Origin: Curtobacterium sp. MR_MD2014
GTDB taxonomy: Bacteria > Actinomycetota > Actinomycetes > Actinomycetales > Microbacteriaceae
Length of the DNA: 64,000 bases
Assembly: GCF_000772085.1 (NCBI RefSeq)
Contig: NZ_CP009755.1
Span: 3,038,001-3,102,000, forward strand
Direction of reading: 5' to 3'
The notes beneath the pieces are model-generated. The model did no database searches, was not told where the DNA came from, and was given only the letters and a program-made list of their open reading frames with translations. The position numbers and the translations under genes were made by a program. How positions within the stretch are numbered: the stretch's first letter is position 1; each line of letters begins with the position of its first letter. Shown here piece by piece: positions 55,297 through 63,536 of this stretch.

Positions 55297-55326
55297 TTTC
55301 GCAACGCTTCACGAGCGCGGTAGGGT
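55297..55326 (+). promoter_or_regulatory. Possible leaderless promoter of galT-galK
   Basis: TTTCGC (55297-55302) and TAGGGT (55321-55326) are 18 bases apart. Initiation 6-7 bases downstream would coincide with the galT GTG at 55333, and no Shine-Dalgarno sequence precedes that GTG. The whole divergent gap is only 46 bases. Confidence 0.4.
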
Positions 55327-55332
55327 GGGTCG

Positions 55333-56430
55333 GTGATCACCAAGCGCGTGACGACGCTCGCCGACGGCCGCGAGCTCATCTACTTCGACGACGCCGACAC
55401 GCAGCTGCCCGCCGAGCGCAGCATCGACCAGCGTGTCCTCGACCCCCGACCGGAGACGGCTCGGATGCGGCAGGACGTCCTGACCGGCGAGTGGGTGTCC
55501 ATCGCGGCGAGCCGGCAGAACCGCGTGTTCCTGCCGCCGGCCGACCAGGACCCGCTCGCGCCGCAGACCGCCGCGAACCCGTCGGAGATCCCGAGCCGCT
55601 ACGACGTCGCGGTGTTCGAGAACCGCTCGCCGTCGTTCGGGCCCCTGCTCGAGGCCGAGGACGGCCCGGAGTCCCTCGAGTCCCTGTCCGACGTCGGCCT
55701 CAACCGCCAGCTCCGGAGCGTCGGTCGCTGCGAGGTCGTGTGCTTCTCCCCCGAGACGAGCGGCTCGTTCGCCTCGATCAGCGAGTCGCGCGCCCGCACC
55801 GTGGTCGAGGCCTGGGCGGACCGCACCGCGGCGCTGTCGGCGATGCCCGGCATCCAGCAGGTGTTCCCGTTCGAGAACCGGGGCGAGGCGATCGGCGTCA
55901 CGCTGCACCACCCGCACGGGCAGATCTACTCGTACCCGTACGTCACGCCCCGCACGCAGCGGCTCCTCGCGTCGATCGAGCGCTTCGGTCCCGACCTGTT
56001 CGAGCAGCACCTCGCGAACGAGCGCGTCTCCGAGCGCGTGGTGCTGCAGGGCGAGCACTTCACCGCATTCGTGCCGTTCGCAGCACGCTGGCCGATCGAG
56101 ATCCACATGCTGCCGCACCGGCACGTCCCCGACTTCGCCGGCCTGACCGACGCCGAGAAGGACGAGCTGGCGCACATGCACCTGCGGCTCACCCGCGGGC
56201 TCGACGCGCTCTACGACACCCCGACGCCGTACATCGCGGCGTGGCACCAGGCGCCGGTGCACACTGCGCGGGACACCGTGCGGCTCATGCTGCAGATCAC
56301 GTCCCCGCGTCGCGCGGCGGACAAGCTCAAGTTCCTGGCCGGCAGCGAGGCCGCCATGGGCGCCTGGATCGGGGACCTCGTGCCCGAGAAGGCGGCCGAG
56401 TTCATCCGAGGAGGGATCGAACGCGCATGA
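55333..56430 (+). CDS. galT: Galactose-1-phosphate uridylyltransferase
   Basis: A 365-residue histidine-triad-superfamily enzyme of the Leloir pathway, exchanging UMP between UDP-glucose and galactose-1-phosphate. The active-site His-Pro-His is in TLHHPHGQIYSYPYV. Other family marks are EWVSIAASRQNRVFLPP, VFENRSPSF, VVCFSPETSGSF, FVPFAARWPIEIHMLPHRH and YIAAWHQAPVH. The start is GTG 55333. Its TGA overlaps the galK ATG (ATGA). Confidence 0.94.
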   Translation: MITKRVTTLADGRELIYFDDADTQLPAERSIDQRVLDPRPETARMRQDVLTGEWVSIAASRQNRVFLPPADQDPLAPQTAANPSEIPSRYDVAVFENRSPSFGPLLEAEDGPESLESLSDVGLNRQLRSVGRCEVVCFSPETSGSFASISESRARTVVEAWADRTAALSAMPGIQQVFPFENRGEAIGVTLHHPHGQIYSYPYVTPRTQRLLASIERFGPDLFEQHLANERVSERVVLQGEHFTAFVPFAARWPIEIHMLPHRHVPDFAGLTDAEKDELAHMHLRLTRGLDALYDTPTPYIAAWHQAPVHTARDTVRLMLQITSPRRAADKLKFLAGSEAAMGAWIGDLVPEKAAEFIRGGIERA

Positions 56431-57563
56431 CGTTCCAGCAGGTCTACGGGTACGAGCCGGCGGTGCGGTACTCCGCTCCCGGCCGCGTCAACCTGATCGG
56501 TGAGCACACCGACTACAACGACGGCTACGTGCTGCCGTTCGCGATCGACCGCCGGACGGTGGCGTCGATCGCGCAGCGCGACGACCGGCTGATCCGGGTC
56601 GCGTCGGCCTTCGAGCCCGACACGGTGCACGAGCTCTCGCTCGACGCGCTGTCACCGGAGAACATGGAGGGCTGGTCCGCCTACGTCTTCGGCATCGCCT
56701 GGGCGCTGCGCGAGCAGGCGGGTGCGGACCTGTCGGACAAGACCGGCTTCGACGTCTTCATCGAGTCGGACGTCCCGGTCGGCGCCGGCCTGTCGTCGAG
56801 CGCCGCGATCGAGTGCGGCGTCGCGCTGGCCTTCACCGACCTGTGGGAGCTCGGCCTCGACCGCAAGGCACTCGCCCGCGTCGGGCAGTACTCCGAGAAC
56901 CACGCCGTCGGCGCCCCGACCGGCATCATGGACCAGTCCGCCTCGTTGCTCGGTGAGCAGGACGCGGTCGTCTTCCTCGACTGCCGCACGCTCGACACCG
57001 CCGTGGTCGACCTCGCGCTCGAGGCCAACGGCCTCGAGGTCCTCGTCATCGACACCCGCGTCGAGCACGCCCACGCGACGGGCGGCTACAAGGCCCGGCG
57101 CGACTCGTGCGAGCGCGGCGCTGCGGCCATGGGCGCCGAGGCACTCCGCGACGTCGCCGTCGAGGACCTGCCCCGCGCACAGGAACTCCTCGACGACGAG
57201 ACCTTCCGACGGGTCCGGCACATCGTCACCGAGGACCAGCGGGTCCTCGACACGGTGCGCACGCTCCGCGAGCAGGGTCCGCGCGCGATCGGCGAGCTGC
57301 TCGTCGCCTCGCACGCATCGATGCGCGACGACTTCGAGATCTCGGTGCCGGAGCTCGACCTGGCGGTCGAGACGGCGATGGCGCACGGCGCTGTCGGCGC
57401 ACGCATGACCGGTGGCGGCTTCGGCGGTGCGGCGATCGCGCTGGTCGACCGGGAGGCCCGTGGCGCGATCACGGACGCCGTCATGTCCGCCTTCGCCTCG
57501 GCCGGGTACCGCGAGCCCACCGTGTTCACGGTGCACGCCGCGCAGGGCGCCCGGCGCGACTGA
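56427..57563 (+). CDS. galK: Galactokinase
   Basis: A 378-residue GHMP-family kinase that phosphorylates alpha-galactose. Motif 1 is GRVNLIGEHTDYNDGYVLPF, motif 2 (phosphate loop) is VPVGAGLSSSAAIE and motif 3 is RMTGGGFGGAAIAL. It is translationally coupled to galT by an ATGA overlap. No galE is in the window, so UDP-galactose 4-epimerase must be encoded elsewhere. A very strong hairpin follows the stop. Confidence 0.95.
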   Translation: MTFQQVYGYEPAVRYSAPGRVNLIGEHTDYNDGYVLPFAIDRRTVASIAQRDDRLIRVASAFEPDTVHELSLDALSPENMEGWSAYVFGIAWALREQAGADLSDKTGFDVFIESDVPVGAGLSSSAAIECGVALAFTDLWELGLDRKALARVGQYSENHAVGAPTGIMDQSASLLGEQDAVVFLDCRTLDTAVVDLALEANGLEVLVIDTRVEHAHATGGYKARRDSCERGAAAMGAEALRDVAVEDLPRAQELLDDETFRRVRHIVTEDQRVLDTVRTLREQGPRAIGELLVASHASMRDDFEISVPELDLAVETAMAHGAVGARMTGGGFGGAAIALVDREARGAITDAVMSAFASAGYREPTVFTVHAAQGARRD

Positions 57564-57580
57564 CGCGCGGCAGCGCGTCG

Positions 57581-57649
57581 CGCTTCCGCACAACCGGAAG
57601 CGGCTCGCGCCACGGAGTCCCGTGGCGCGAGCCGCTTCTCGTTGTGCGG
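57581..57649. terminator. Two-tier hairpin after galK with an alternative fold
   Basis: The main stem is 57597-57614 with 57621-57638, perfect over 18 base pairs, extended outside by CCGCACAAC (57586-57594) with GTTGTGCGG (57641-57649). A competing small hairpin CGCTTCCG (57581-57588) with CGGAAGCG (57596-57603) would break the main stem. It lies between convergent genes. Confidence 0.72.
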
Positions 57650-57722
57650 GGCCAGGACGGTCTGCAGCGAGCGCTGCACGCTGCACGGCCACGAGCGGCC
57701 GACCGGCCCGCCGGCCCGCCGG

Positions 57723-58172
57723 TCAGCCTCCGTAGTCGGCGTACCGCGTCGTCTCGACGACGTTCCCGAGCACGAACGGGTGCGTCCGACCGTGCTCGAC
57801 GGCCCACTGCACCCACGCCGTCTGCACGGGCATGAGCAGCCACACCGCCACGGTGACGCCGAGCACGCCGGCGAGGGTGAGTCCCATCACGGTGTGCTCG
57901 TCGAACCGGCTCGCGCCTCGGCGGGCGACCGCGACGGCGAACCCGACGAGGGCGATGCCGACGGTCAGGAGCGTCGTCCCGAGGGCCGGCGACGACCGGA
58001 AGTCGAACTCCTGCCCGGCGTGGACGAAGGTCGTGCTCCAGCTCGAGCCGGGCTGCTGGAACAGGATGCAGAGCACCACGATGAGGACCAGCCAGCGGGC
58101 GTCCTTCGTGAGCTGCGACGGCTCGGGCCGCGGGCGCAGCACCGGTTCGGTCAGCTGTCGTTCATCCCCCAT
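57723..58172 (-). CDS. Small membrane protein, unknown
   Basis: A 149-residue protein (start MGDERQLTEPVLRPRPEPSQ at ATG 58170-58172, behind GGGGGA). It has four hydrophobic segments (WLVLIVVLCILF, ALGTTLLTVGIALVGFAVAV, VMGLTLAGVLGVTVAVWLLM, and a shorter one) and an outside-type loop after the first. No known domain. It ends WAVEHGRTHPFVLGNVVETT plus RYADYGG. It stands downstream of folD, separated by two hairpin elements. Confidence 0.7.
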   Translation of the reverse strand: MGDERQLTEPVLRPRPEPSQLTKDARWLVLIVVLCILFQQPGSSWSTTFVHAGQEFDFRSSPALGTTLLTVGIALVGFAVAVARRGASRFDEHTVMGLTLAGVLGVTVAVWLLMPVQTAWVQWAVEHGRTHPFVLGNVVETTRYADYGG

Positions 58173-58190
58173 GGCGTGACCGTAGCACCG

Positions 58191-58226
58191 CGGGAGGCGC
58201 GTGGCGGGGGTGATCCGCGCCTCCCG
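58191..58226. terminator. Hairpin CGGGAGGCGCG...CGCGCCTCCCG downstream of folD
   Basis: The 11-base arms (58191-58201, 58216-58226) pair perfectly around a 14-base loop. It belongs to the GGGAGGC-type intergenic elements and, with the 68-base repeat beside it, separates folD from the small membrane gene. Confidence 0.6.
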
Positions 58227-58241
58227 TCCGAAGCCGCACAC

Positions 58242-58309
58242 CGAGACTCGGCCGAGCGGACAGTTTCGTCCTGCACAGGGGACGGAAGTGTCCGCCTGGC
58301 CGAGTCTCG
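58242..58309. repeat. 68-bp palindromic intergenic repeat, copy B
   Basis: Begins CGAGACTCGGCCGAGCGGAC and ends GTCCGCCTGGCCGAGTCTCG. The ends pair over most of 20 bases, and the centre pairs again loosely (TTCGTCC with GGACGGAA). It has the same length and ends as copy A at 16395-16462. Confidence 0.7.
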
Positions 58310-58325
58310 GTCGACCGGGCTCGCG

Positions 58326-59249
58326 CTACCGCAGGTGGCGCTCGGCGGCCTCGACGACGTTCTTCATGAGCATCGCGCGGGTCATCGGCCCGACCCCGCC
58401 CGGCGTGGGCGACAGGAACCCGGCGACGGACGCCACGGCGGGGTCGACGTCGCCGCGCAGCTTTGCCTTGCCCGTCTCCGGGGAGACGACGCGGCTGATG
58501 CCCACGTCGATGACCGCAGCACCCGGCTTGACCCAGTCCGGCTGCACGAGCCCGGCGACCCCGGCCGCGGCGACGATGATGTCGGCGCGACGGCACTCGG
58601 CGGCGACGTCCTCGGTCAGCGAGTGCGTGAGGGTGGCGGTCGCCTCGAGCCGGGTGAGCAGCAGGCCGAGCGGACGACCGACCGTCAGGCCCTGCCCGAT
58701 GATCGTCACGTGCTGCCCGCGGATCGGGACGTCGTAGGCCTCGAGCATCGCGACGATGCCCCGCGGGGTGCACGGCAGCGGGGCGTCGATCGTGCCGGCC
58801 CCACCGGGCACGGCGAGCACGAGCTCACCGAGGTTCGTCGGGTGCAGGCCGTCGGCGTCCTTCGCCGGGTTCATCAGCTCGAGCATCGGGATCGGGTCGA
58901 TGCCCTGCGGCAGCGGGAGCTGCACGATGAACGCGGTGACCCGAGGGTCGTCGTTCATCTGCAGGATCGCGGCGCGGATGTCGGCAGCCGAAGCGGTCTC
59001 CGGGAGGTCGATGCGGACCGAGTCGAGCCCGATCTGTGCCGAGTCCTTGTGCTTGCCGGCGACGTACGACACCGACCCCGGGTTCGCGCCGACCATGATC
59101 GTGCCGAGCCCGGGCCGGAACCCGTGGTCGTGCAGGCGGTCGATGCGGACCTTCAGGTCGTCGAGCGTGCGCGCGGCGAGGGCGGTGCCGTCGATACGGA
59201 CGGCACTGCCCTCCCCCGCCCAGCGCTCACGTGGGAGCGCGGCGCTCAC
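58326..59249 (-). CDS. folD: Bifunctional methylenetetrahydrofolate dehydrogenase/cyclohydrolase
   Basis: A 307-residue enzyme converting methylene- to formyl-tetrahydrofolate via methenyl. The active-site Lys is in [14 protein letters not shown], and signature runs are [43 protein letters not shown] and [20 protein letters not shown]. The start GTG 59247-59249 overlaps the glyA stop (GTGA), so the product of SHMT is handed to the next enzyme in the same operon. The first 15 or so residues are a non-conserved extension; an internal start ([10 protein letters not shown]) is possible. Confidence 0.93.
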   Translation of the reverse strand: MSAALPRERWAGEGSAVRIDGTALAARTLDDLKVRIDRLHDHGFRPGLGTIMVGANPGSVSYVAGKHKDSAQIGLDSVRIDLPETASAADIRAAILQMNDDPRVTAFIVQLPLPQGIDPIPMLELMNPAKDADGLHPTNLGELVLAVPGGAGTIDAPLPCTPRGIVAMLEAYDVPIRGQHVTIIGQGLTVGRPLGLLLTRLEATATLTHSLTEDVAAECRRADIIVAAAGVAGLVQPDWVKPGAAVIDVGISRVVSPETGKAKLRGDVDPAVASVAGFLSPTPGGVGPMTRAMLMKNVVEAAERHLR

Positions 59250-60535
59250 GCGTACAGGGGGAACGCGTCGGTCAGGGCCTTCACCCGTGCCGAGAGCGCT
59301 GCGATGTCCGGGTTCGGCATGAGCGTCAGCGCGATGATGTCGGCCACCTCGGTGAACTCGGCGTCGCCGAAGCCGCGGGTCGCCAGCGCCGGGGTGCCGA
59401 TGCGGACACCGGAGGTGACCATCGGCGGGCGCGGGTCGAAGGGGACGGAGTTGCGGTTGACGGTGATGCCGACCTCGTGCAGCAGGTCCTCGGCCTGCTT
59501 GCCGTCGACCTCGGACTCACGGAGGTCGACGAGCACCAGGTGCACGTCGGTGCCACCGGTGAGGACGTCGATGCCGGCGGCCTTCGCGTCGGGCTGCGTG
59601 AGCCGGTCCGCCAGCAGGCGGGCACCGCGCAGCGTGCGCTCCTGGCGGTCCTTGAACTCCGGCTGGCCGGCGAGCAGGAACGCGGTGGCCTTCGCGGCGA
59701 TCACGTGCATGAGCGGACCGCCCTGCTGGCCCGGGAACACCGCGGAGTTCAGCTTCTTGAAGAGCGACTCCTCGTTGGACAGGATGATGCCCGAGCGGGG
59801 ACCGGCGAGCGTCTTGTGCACCGTCGACGACACGACGTGGGCGTGCGGCAGGGGCGACGGGTGCAGGCCCGCGGCGACGAGCCCGGCGAAGTGCGCCATG
59901 TCCACCCAGAGCGTCGCGCCGACCTCGTCCGCGATCTCGCGGAACTTCGCGAAGTCGAGCTGGCGGGGGTACGCCGACCAGCCGGCGATGAGGACCTTCG
60001 GCTGGTGCTCGATGGCCTTCGCACGGATGTCGTCGTAGTCGACCTCGAACGTCTCCGGGTCGACGCCGTAGGACACCGCGTTGTAGATGCGGCCGGAGAA
60101 GTTGAGCTTCATGCCGTGCGTCAGGTGACCGCCGTGGGCGAGCTCGAGGCCGAGGATCGTGTCCCCGGCGGAGGCGATGGCGTGCAGCACCGCGGCGTTC
60201 GCGCTCGCGCCGGAGTGCGGCTGCACGTTCGCGTAGGCGGCACCGAACAGGGCCTTCGCCCGGTCGATGGCGAGCTGCTCGGCGACGTCGACGAACTCGC
60301 AGCCGCCGTAGTAGCGCTTGCCCGGGTAGCCCTCGGCGTACTTGTTCGTCAGGACGGAGCCCTGCGACTCGAGGACGGCGCGCGGGACGAAGTTCTCGGA
60401 CGCGATCATCTCGAGGGTGTCGCGCTGGCGGCCGAGCTCGTTCTGCAGCACGGCGGCGATCTCGGGGTCGACCTCGGCGAGCGGGGCGTTGAACGTGGAC
60501 TGCGCGGTGGCAGGCGTCAGATCGGTGATGGACAC
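59246..60535 (-). CDS. glyA: Serine hydroxymethyltransferase
   Basis: A 429-residue PLP enzyme making glycine and methylene-tetrahydrofolate from serine. PLP-binding Lys is in [16 protein letters not shown]. Other marks are [51 protein letters not shown] and [12 protein letters not shown]. The start is GTG 60533-60535 behind GAGGAG (60540-60545). A ZTP riboswitch occupies the leader, which links it to purine and one-carbon status. folD follows with a 4-base overlap. Confidence 0.95.
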   Translation of the reverse strand: MSITDLTPATAQSTFNAPLAEVDPEIAAVLQNELGRQRDTLEMIASENFVPRAVLESQGSVLTNKYAEGYPGKRYYGGCEFVDVAEQLAIDRAKALFGAAYANVQPHSGASANAAVLHAIASAGDTILGLELAHGGHLTHGMKLNFSGRIYNAVSYGVDPETFEVDYDDIRAKAIEHQPKVLIAGWSAYPRQLDFAKFREIADEVGATLWVDMAHFAGLVAAGLHPSPLPHAHVVSSTVHKTLAGPRSGIILSNEESLFKKLNSAVFPGQQGGPLMHVIAAKATAFLLAGQPEFKDRQERTLRGARLLADRLTQPDAKAAGIDVLTGGTDVHLVLVDLRESEVDGKQAEDLLHEVGITVNRNSVPFDPRPPMVTSGVRIGTPALATRGFGDAEFTEVADIIALTLMPNPDIAALSARVKALTDAFPLYA

Positions 60536-60539
60536 GGGA

Positions 60540-60577
60540 CTCCTCGTTGTCTGAGTCGCCGCGCGGACGCGACGAGG
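60540..60577 (-). promoter_or_regulatory. Possible ribosome-site-sequestering hairpin of the glyA leader
   Basis: On the glyA transcript CCTCGT (template 60572-60577) can pair with ACGAGG (60542-60547), which contains most of the GAGGAG ribosome site. The stretch between them can also form GTCGC/GCGAC. This would be the translational output of the upstream riboswitch. Confidence 0.5.
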
Positions 60578-60587
60578 TGGACGGGTG

Positions 60588-60672
60588 GGCGCGGCCCAGG
60601 CGTACGGCCGCGCTCCGTGTCAGGTGTCGCTCCCCGATGGTGACCCATCCAACGCCAGTCGCGACCCGTCGA
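60588..60672 (-). promoter_or_regulatory. ZTP (pfl) riboswitch upstream of glyA-folD
   Basis: Read on the minus strand, the leader contains GGGTCGCGACTGGCG (60654-60668), then ATGGGTCACCATCGGGGAGCG, broken here as ATGGGTCACC and ATCGGGGAGCG, and lastly GTACGCCTGGGC inside the hairpin GCGCGGCC...GGCCGCGC. These match the conserved segments of the pfl RNA, which senses the purine intermediate ZTP/ZMP and commonly controls glyA and folD. A -10-like TACGAT (60672-60677) lies just upstream, with TGACAC 16 bases before it. Confidence 0.85.
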
Positions 60673-60736
60673 TCGTACCGAGCGCGCACGTTCGTGTCAC
60701 CCTTGGGGACATGCACCCGAGCATCCCCGTCGACGC

Positions 60737-61036
60737 ATGACGCTGATCAGCCCCGACGTCGAGGAGCGCACCGACCTCGCCGCGCGCCTCGACGTGCCGT
60801 GGGTCACCGTGGTCTGGGACGACCCGGTGAACCTGATGTCCTACGTCACCTACGTCTTCCAGAGCTACTTCGGCTTCTCGCACGCCCGCGCCGAGCGACT
60901 CATGCGCCAGGTGCACGACGACGGCCGGGCGATCGTCGCGACCGGCGCCCGCGAGGCCATGGAGCGCCACGTCGAGGCCATGCACGGCTACGGCCTGCAG
61001 GCCACCGTCGACCGCGCGGCGGGACCGGACGCGTGA
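60737..61036 (+). CDS. clpS: ATP-dependent Clp protease adaptor ClpS
   Basis: A 99-residue adaptor that delivers N-degron substrates to ClpC/ClpA-ClpP. The family core is clear: VVWDDPVNLMSYVTYVFQSY with the Asp-Asp-Pro and Met of the N-degron pocket, then FSHARAERLMRQVHDDGRAI and VEAMHGYGLQATVDRA. Its TGA overlaps the next gene's GTG (GTGA). The clpS-DUF2017 pair is conserved in actinobacteria. Confidence 0.94.
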   Translation: MTLISPDVEERTDLAARLDVPWVTVVWDDPVNLMSYVTYVFQSYFGFSHARAERLMRQVHDDGRAIVATGAREAMERHVEAMHGYGLQATVDRAAGPDA

Positions 61037-61506
61037 TCCCCTTCAGCCGGCGCCAGGACGGTGTGCACCTCGCGATGTCCGAGGGTGAGCGCGCCGTCCT
61101 CACGTCGCTCACCGAACAGCTGCAACAGGTGCTCGGCGGTGACCTCGCGTCCGACCCCGTCGCCGCGCGGATGTTCCCGGACGCCTACCCGTCGGACACC
61201 GAGGCGAGCGACGAGTTCCGCCGTTGGACGCAGGCGGACCTGCTCACCCAGAAGACCGCGAACGCCGACGTCGTGCACGACTGGCTGACCGGTGCGCGGG
61301 ACGGCGCGATGACCCCGCCGGACGAGCAGGCCTGGCTGCGGTGCCTCACCGACCTGCGGCTGACGATCGCGGAGCGGCTCGGCATCACCGACGCCGCGTC
61401 GGAGGAGGCCTCGTCCTCCGGGGACGCCGGCCTCGGCCTGCGCGACGTCTACGACTGGATCGGGTACGTGCAGGAACACCTCGTCACGACCCTCACCACC
61501 CGCTGA
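61033..61506 (+). CDS. DUF2017 family protein
   Basis: A 157-residue helical protein starting at GTG 61033 (MIPFSRRQDGVHLAMSEGER). It has ARMFPDAYPSDTEASDEFRR and, at the end, RDVYDWIGYVQEHLVTTL, typical of DUF2017. The function is not known, but it is nearly always encoded next to clpS in actinobacteria and may assist that pathway. It is translationally coupled to clpS. Confidence 0.85.
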   Translation: MIPFSRRQDGVHLAMSEGERAVLTSLTEQLQQVLGGDLASDPVAARMFPDAYPSDTEASDEFRRWTQADLLTQKTANADVVHDWLTGARDGAMTPPDEQAWLRCLTDLRLTIAERLGITDAASEEASSSGDAGLGLRDVYDWIGYVQEHLVTTLTTR

Positions 61507-61635
61507 CGGGACGGCCGGGAGGCGCGGCGCACGTTCCGCCTCGTCCGCCCCGGCCCGTCAGCTGGTCGCGGTGGTCGCGGTGGTCGCGCATCCGGGCGAG
61601 CAACGCGGGGACGGCACCGTCTGATCAGAAGGCAA

Positions 61636-61679
61636 CCTTGCAAGGCGCCCTGTTCAGTCGTACTGTTCCACCGTGGAAC
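61636..61679 (+). promoter_or_regulatory. Leaderless promoter and two palindromes at marR
   Basis: TTGCAA (61639-61644) and TACTGT (61661-61666) are 16 bases apart, and initiation 6-7 bases on would coincide with the GTG at 61673. The palindrome CCTTGCAAGG (61636-61645) covers the -35, and GTTCCAC-C-GTGGAAC (61665-61679) covers the start point. Their placement suits self-repression by the MarR protein. Confidence 0.55.
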
Positions 61680-62092
61680 CGATCGACACGCTCGCAGACG
61701 ACCTGCTGACCCTGCACGGTCGCATCCGCCGCACCATGCTCGCCGGGAAGGCCGACGAGGTCACCGCGTCCCAGACCGCCGCGCTCGGTCGGCTCCTGCG
61801 CCACGGCGAGAGCACCGTCGCCGACCTCGCGCGCGCCGAGGGGGTCCGCCCGCAGTCGATGGGCGCGACCGTGCAGGCCCTCGTCGACCTCGGGCTCGCC
61901 GAGCGTCGACCCGACCCGACGGACGGCCGCCGCACGCTCGTCCGGGCCACGGAGACGGGCTCCCGAGCCCGCGCCGATGCGTGGACCACCCGGACCCGGG
62001 TGCTCGCGGATCGTCTCGCCGCGCTGCCCGACGAGGACCGGATGACGGTCGCGCGCGCCCTCGCGATCCTCACGCCGCTCACCGACGACTGA
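61673..62092 (+). CDS. MarR-family transcriptional regulator
   Basis: A 139-residue winged-helix dimer protein. The recognition region is STVADLARAEGVRPQSMGAT, the wing is LAERRPDPTDGRRTLVRAT, and helices at both ends would form the dimer. The start is GTG 61673, with no Shine-Dalgarno and a promoter placed for a leaderless message. It precedes an MFS drug-exporter gene, the usual MarR-efflux arrangement in which a small lipophilic compound relieves repression. The ligand is unknown. Confidence 0.87.
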   Translation: MEPIDTLADDLLTLHGRIRRTMLAGKADEVTASQTAALGRLLRHGESTVADLARAEGVRPQSMGATVQALVDLGLAERRPDPTDGRRTLVRATETGSRARADAWTTRTRVLADRLAALPDEDRMTVARALAILTPLTDD

Positions 62093-62186
62093 CCCCAGGA
62101 AGAAGCCCACCACGTCCACGTCGACCTCCCCCGTCCCGACCGTCCCCGACGCCGGCACCACCGGCGGCAGCGGCTTCGGTCCGAAG

Positions 62187-63527
62187 TTGCTCGTCCCCGT
62201 CCTGGTCGGACCGCTGCTCAACCCGATCAACACGACGATGGTGTCCGTGGCCCTCGCGCCGATCTCCCGCGACCTCGGCATCGGTGCCTCGCAGGCGATC
62301 TGGCTCGTCGCCGCGCTCTACCTGGCGAGCGCGGTCGCGCAGCCGACGATGGGCAAGCTCGCCGACCGGTTCGGCCCGAAGAAGGTCTTCCTCACCGGAC
62401 TCGTGATCGTCGGTGTCGCCGGCGTCGTGCCCGAGGTGCTGACCGGGTTCGGCGGGGCGGTCGCCGCACGGGTGCTGATCGGGATCGGGACGTCGTCGGC
62501 GTACCCGGCCGCCCTCACCACCCTGCGGCAGCACTCCGCCAGGATCGGGAAGCCGACACCGCCGCTCGTGCTCGGGGCGCTCTCGATCACCTCGCTGGTC
62601 TCCGCTGCGGCCGGGCCGCCCCTCGGCGGCGCACTGATCGCGGCGTTCGGCTGGCACGCGATCTTCCTGGTGAACGTCCCGCTCGCCGTGTTCGGCCTCG
62701 TCGTCGCCGCGATGTGGCTGCCGTCCGACCGGCTCCGACCCCGTGACGCCGAGCAGCTGCCGGTCCGGACCGCGCTCGACCCGCTCGGCATGGTGCTCAT
62801 GACCGGCGCGGTGTCGGCGCTCCTGGTGTTCCTGCTCGACCTCGGCGCCGGACTCTGGTGGCTGCTCGCGGTCGCCGTCGTGCTGCTCGTGGCGCTCGTG
62901 CTCTGGGAACTGCGCGCGACGAAGCCCTTCGTCGACGTCCGCCTGCTCGTCCGGAACGGCGCGCTGTCCCGCACCTACGCGCGACTGTTCCTGACCTACC
63001 TGCTCGCCTACACGATGACGTACGGGTTCTCGCAGTGGGTGCAGGACGTCGCGGGCTACCCGAGCGACGTCGCCGGGTACCTGCAGCTCCCGGCAGCCGT
63101 CGTCGCCGGGGTGGTGTCGTTCATGGTCGCCCGACGCACCGCCGTCCGCCGGCCGCTCGTCGTCGCGGCGCTCGTCCCCCTGGTCGGCGCCGGGCTCCTG
63201 CTCCTGCTGCACGCCGGTTCGCCGCTCGTGCTGCTGCTCGTCGTGCCGGCGCTGTTCGGGGTGCCGCAGGCGCTGGCGTCGGTGTCGAACCAGGCAGCGC
63301 TGTACACGGTGGTGCCCTCGGAGTACATCGGTACCGCCGCCGGGCTGTCGCGCACGAGCATCTACATCGGCGCGATCGCGGCGTCCTCGCTGATCGGCGG
63401 GGTGTTCGGCCAGGCCCCGACCACGCCGGACCTGCACGTGCTCGCGTGGGTGATGCTCGGCGTCGGCGTGCTGCTCAGCGTGCTGACGCTCGCGGACCGG
63501 GCGCTGGCGCGGGCGGACCGGCGCTGA
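62187..63527 (+). CDS. MFS multidrug-efflux-type transporter
   Basis: At least 446 residues with 12 or more hydrophobic helices. Motif A is MGKLADRFGPKKV, and the first helix is MLVPVLVGPLLNPINTTM, as in drug:proton antiporters. The TTG at 62187 is the only standard start in frame after the marR stop, but it lies at the very edge of helix 1. Coding character extends 25 codons further upstream to an ACG at 62112-62114, which has AGGAAG about nine bases before it and would give a normal Ser/Thr-rich cytoplasmic start. It is cotranscribed with marR. Confidence 0.85.
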   Translation: MLVPVLVGPLLNPINTTMVSVALAPISRDLGIGASQAIWLVAALYLASAVAQPTMGKLADRFGPKKVFLTGLVIVGVAGVVPEVLTGFGGAVAARVLIGIGTSSAYPAALTTLRQHSARIGKPTPPLVLGALSITSLVSAAAGPPLGGALIAAFGWHAIFLVNVPLAVFGLVVAAMWLPSDRLRPRDAEQLPVRTALDPLGMVLMTGAVSALLVFLLDLGAGLWWLLAVAVVLLVALVLWELRATKPFVDVRLLVRNGALSRTYARLFLTYLLAYTMTYGFSQWVQDVAGYPSDVAGYLQLPAAVVAGVVSFMVARRTAVRRPLVVAALVPLVGAGLLLLLHAGSPLVLLLVVPALFGVPQALASVSNQAALYTVVPSEYIGTAAGLSRTSIYIGAIAASSLIGGVFGQAPTTPDLHVLAWVMLGVGVLLSVLTLADRALARADRR

Positions 63528-63536
63528 CGTGGCGCG

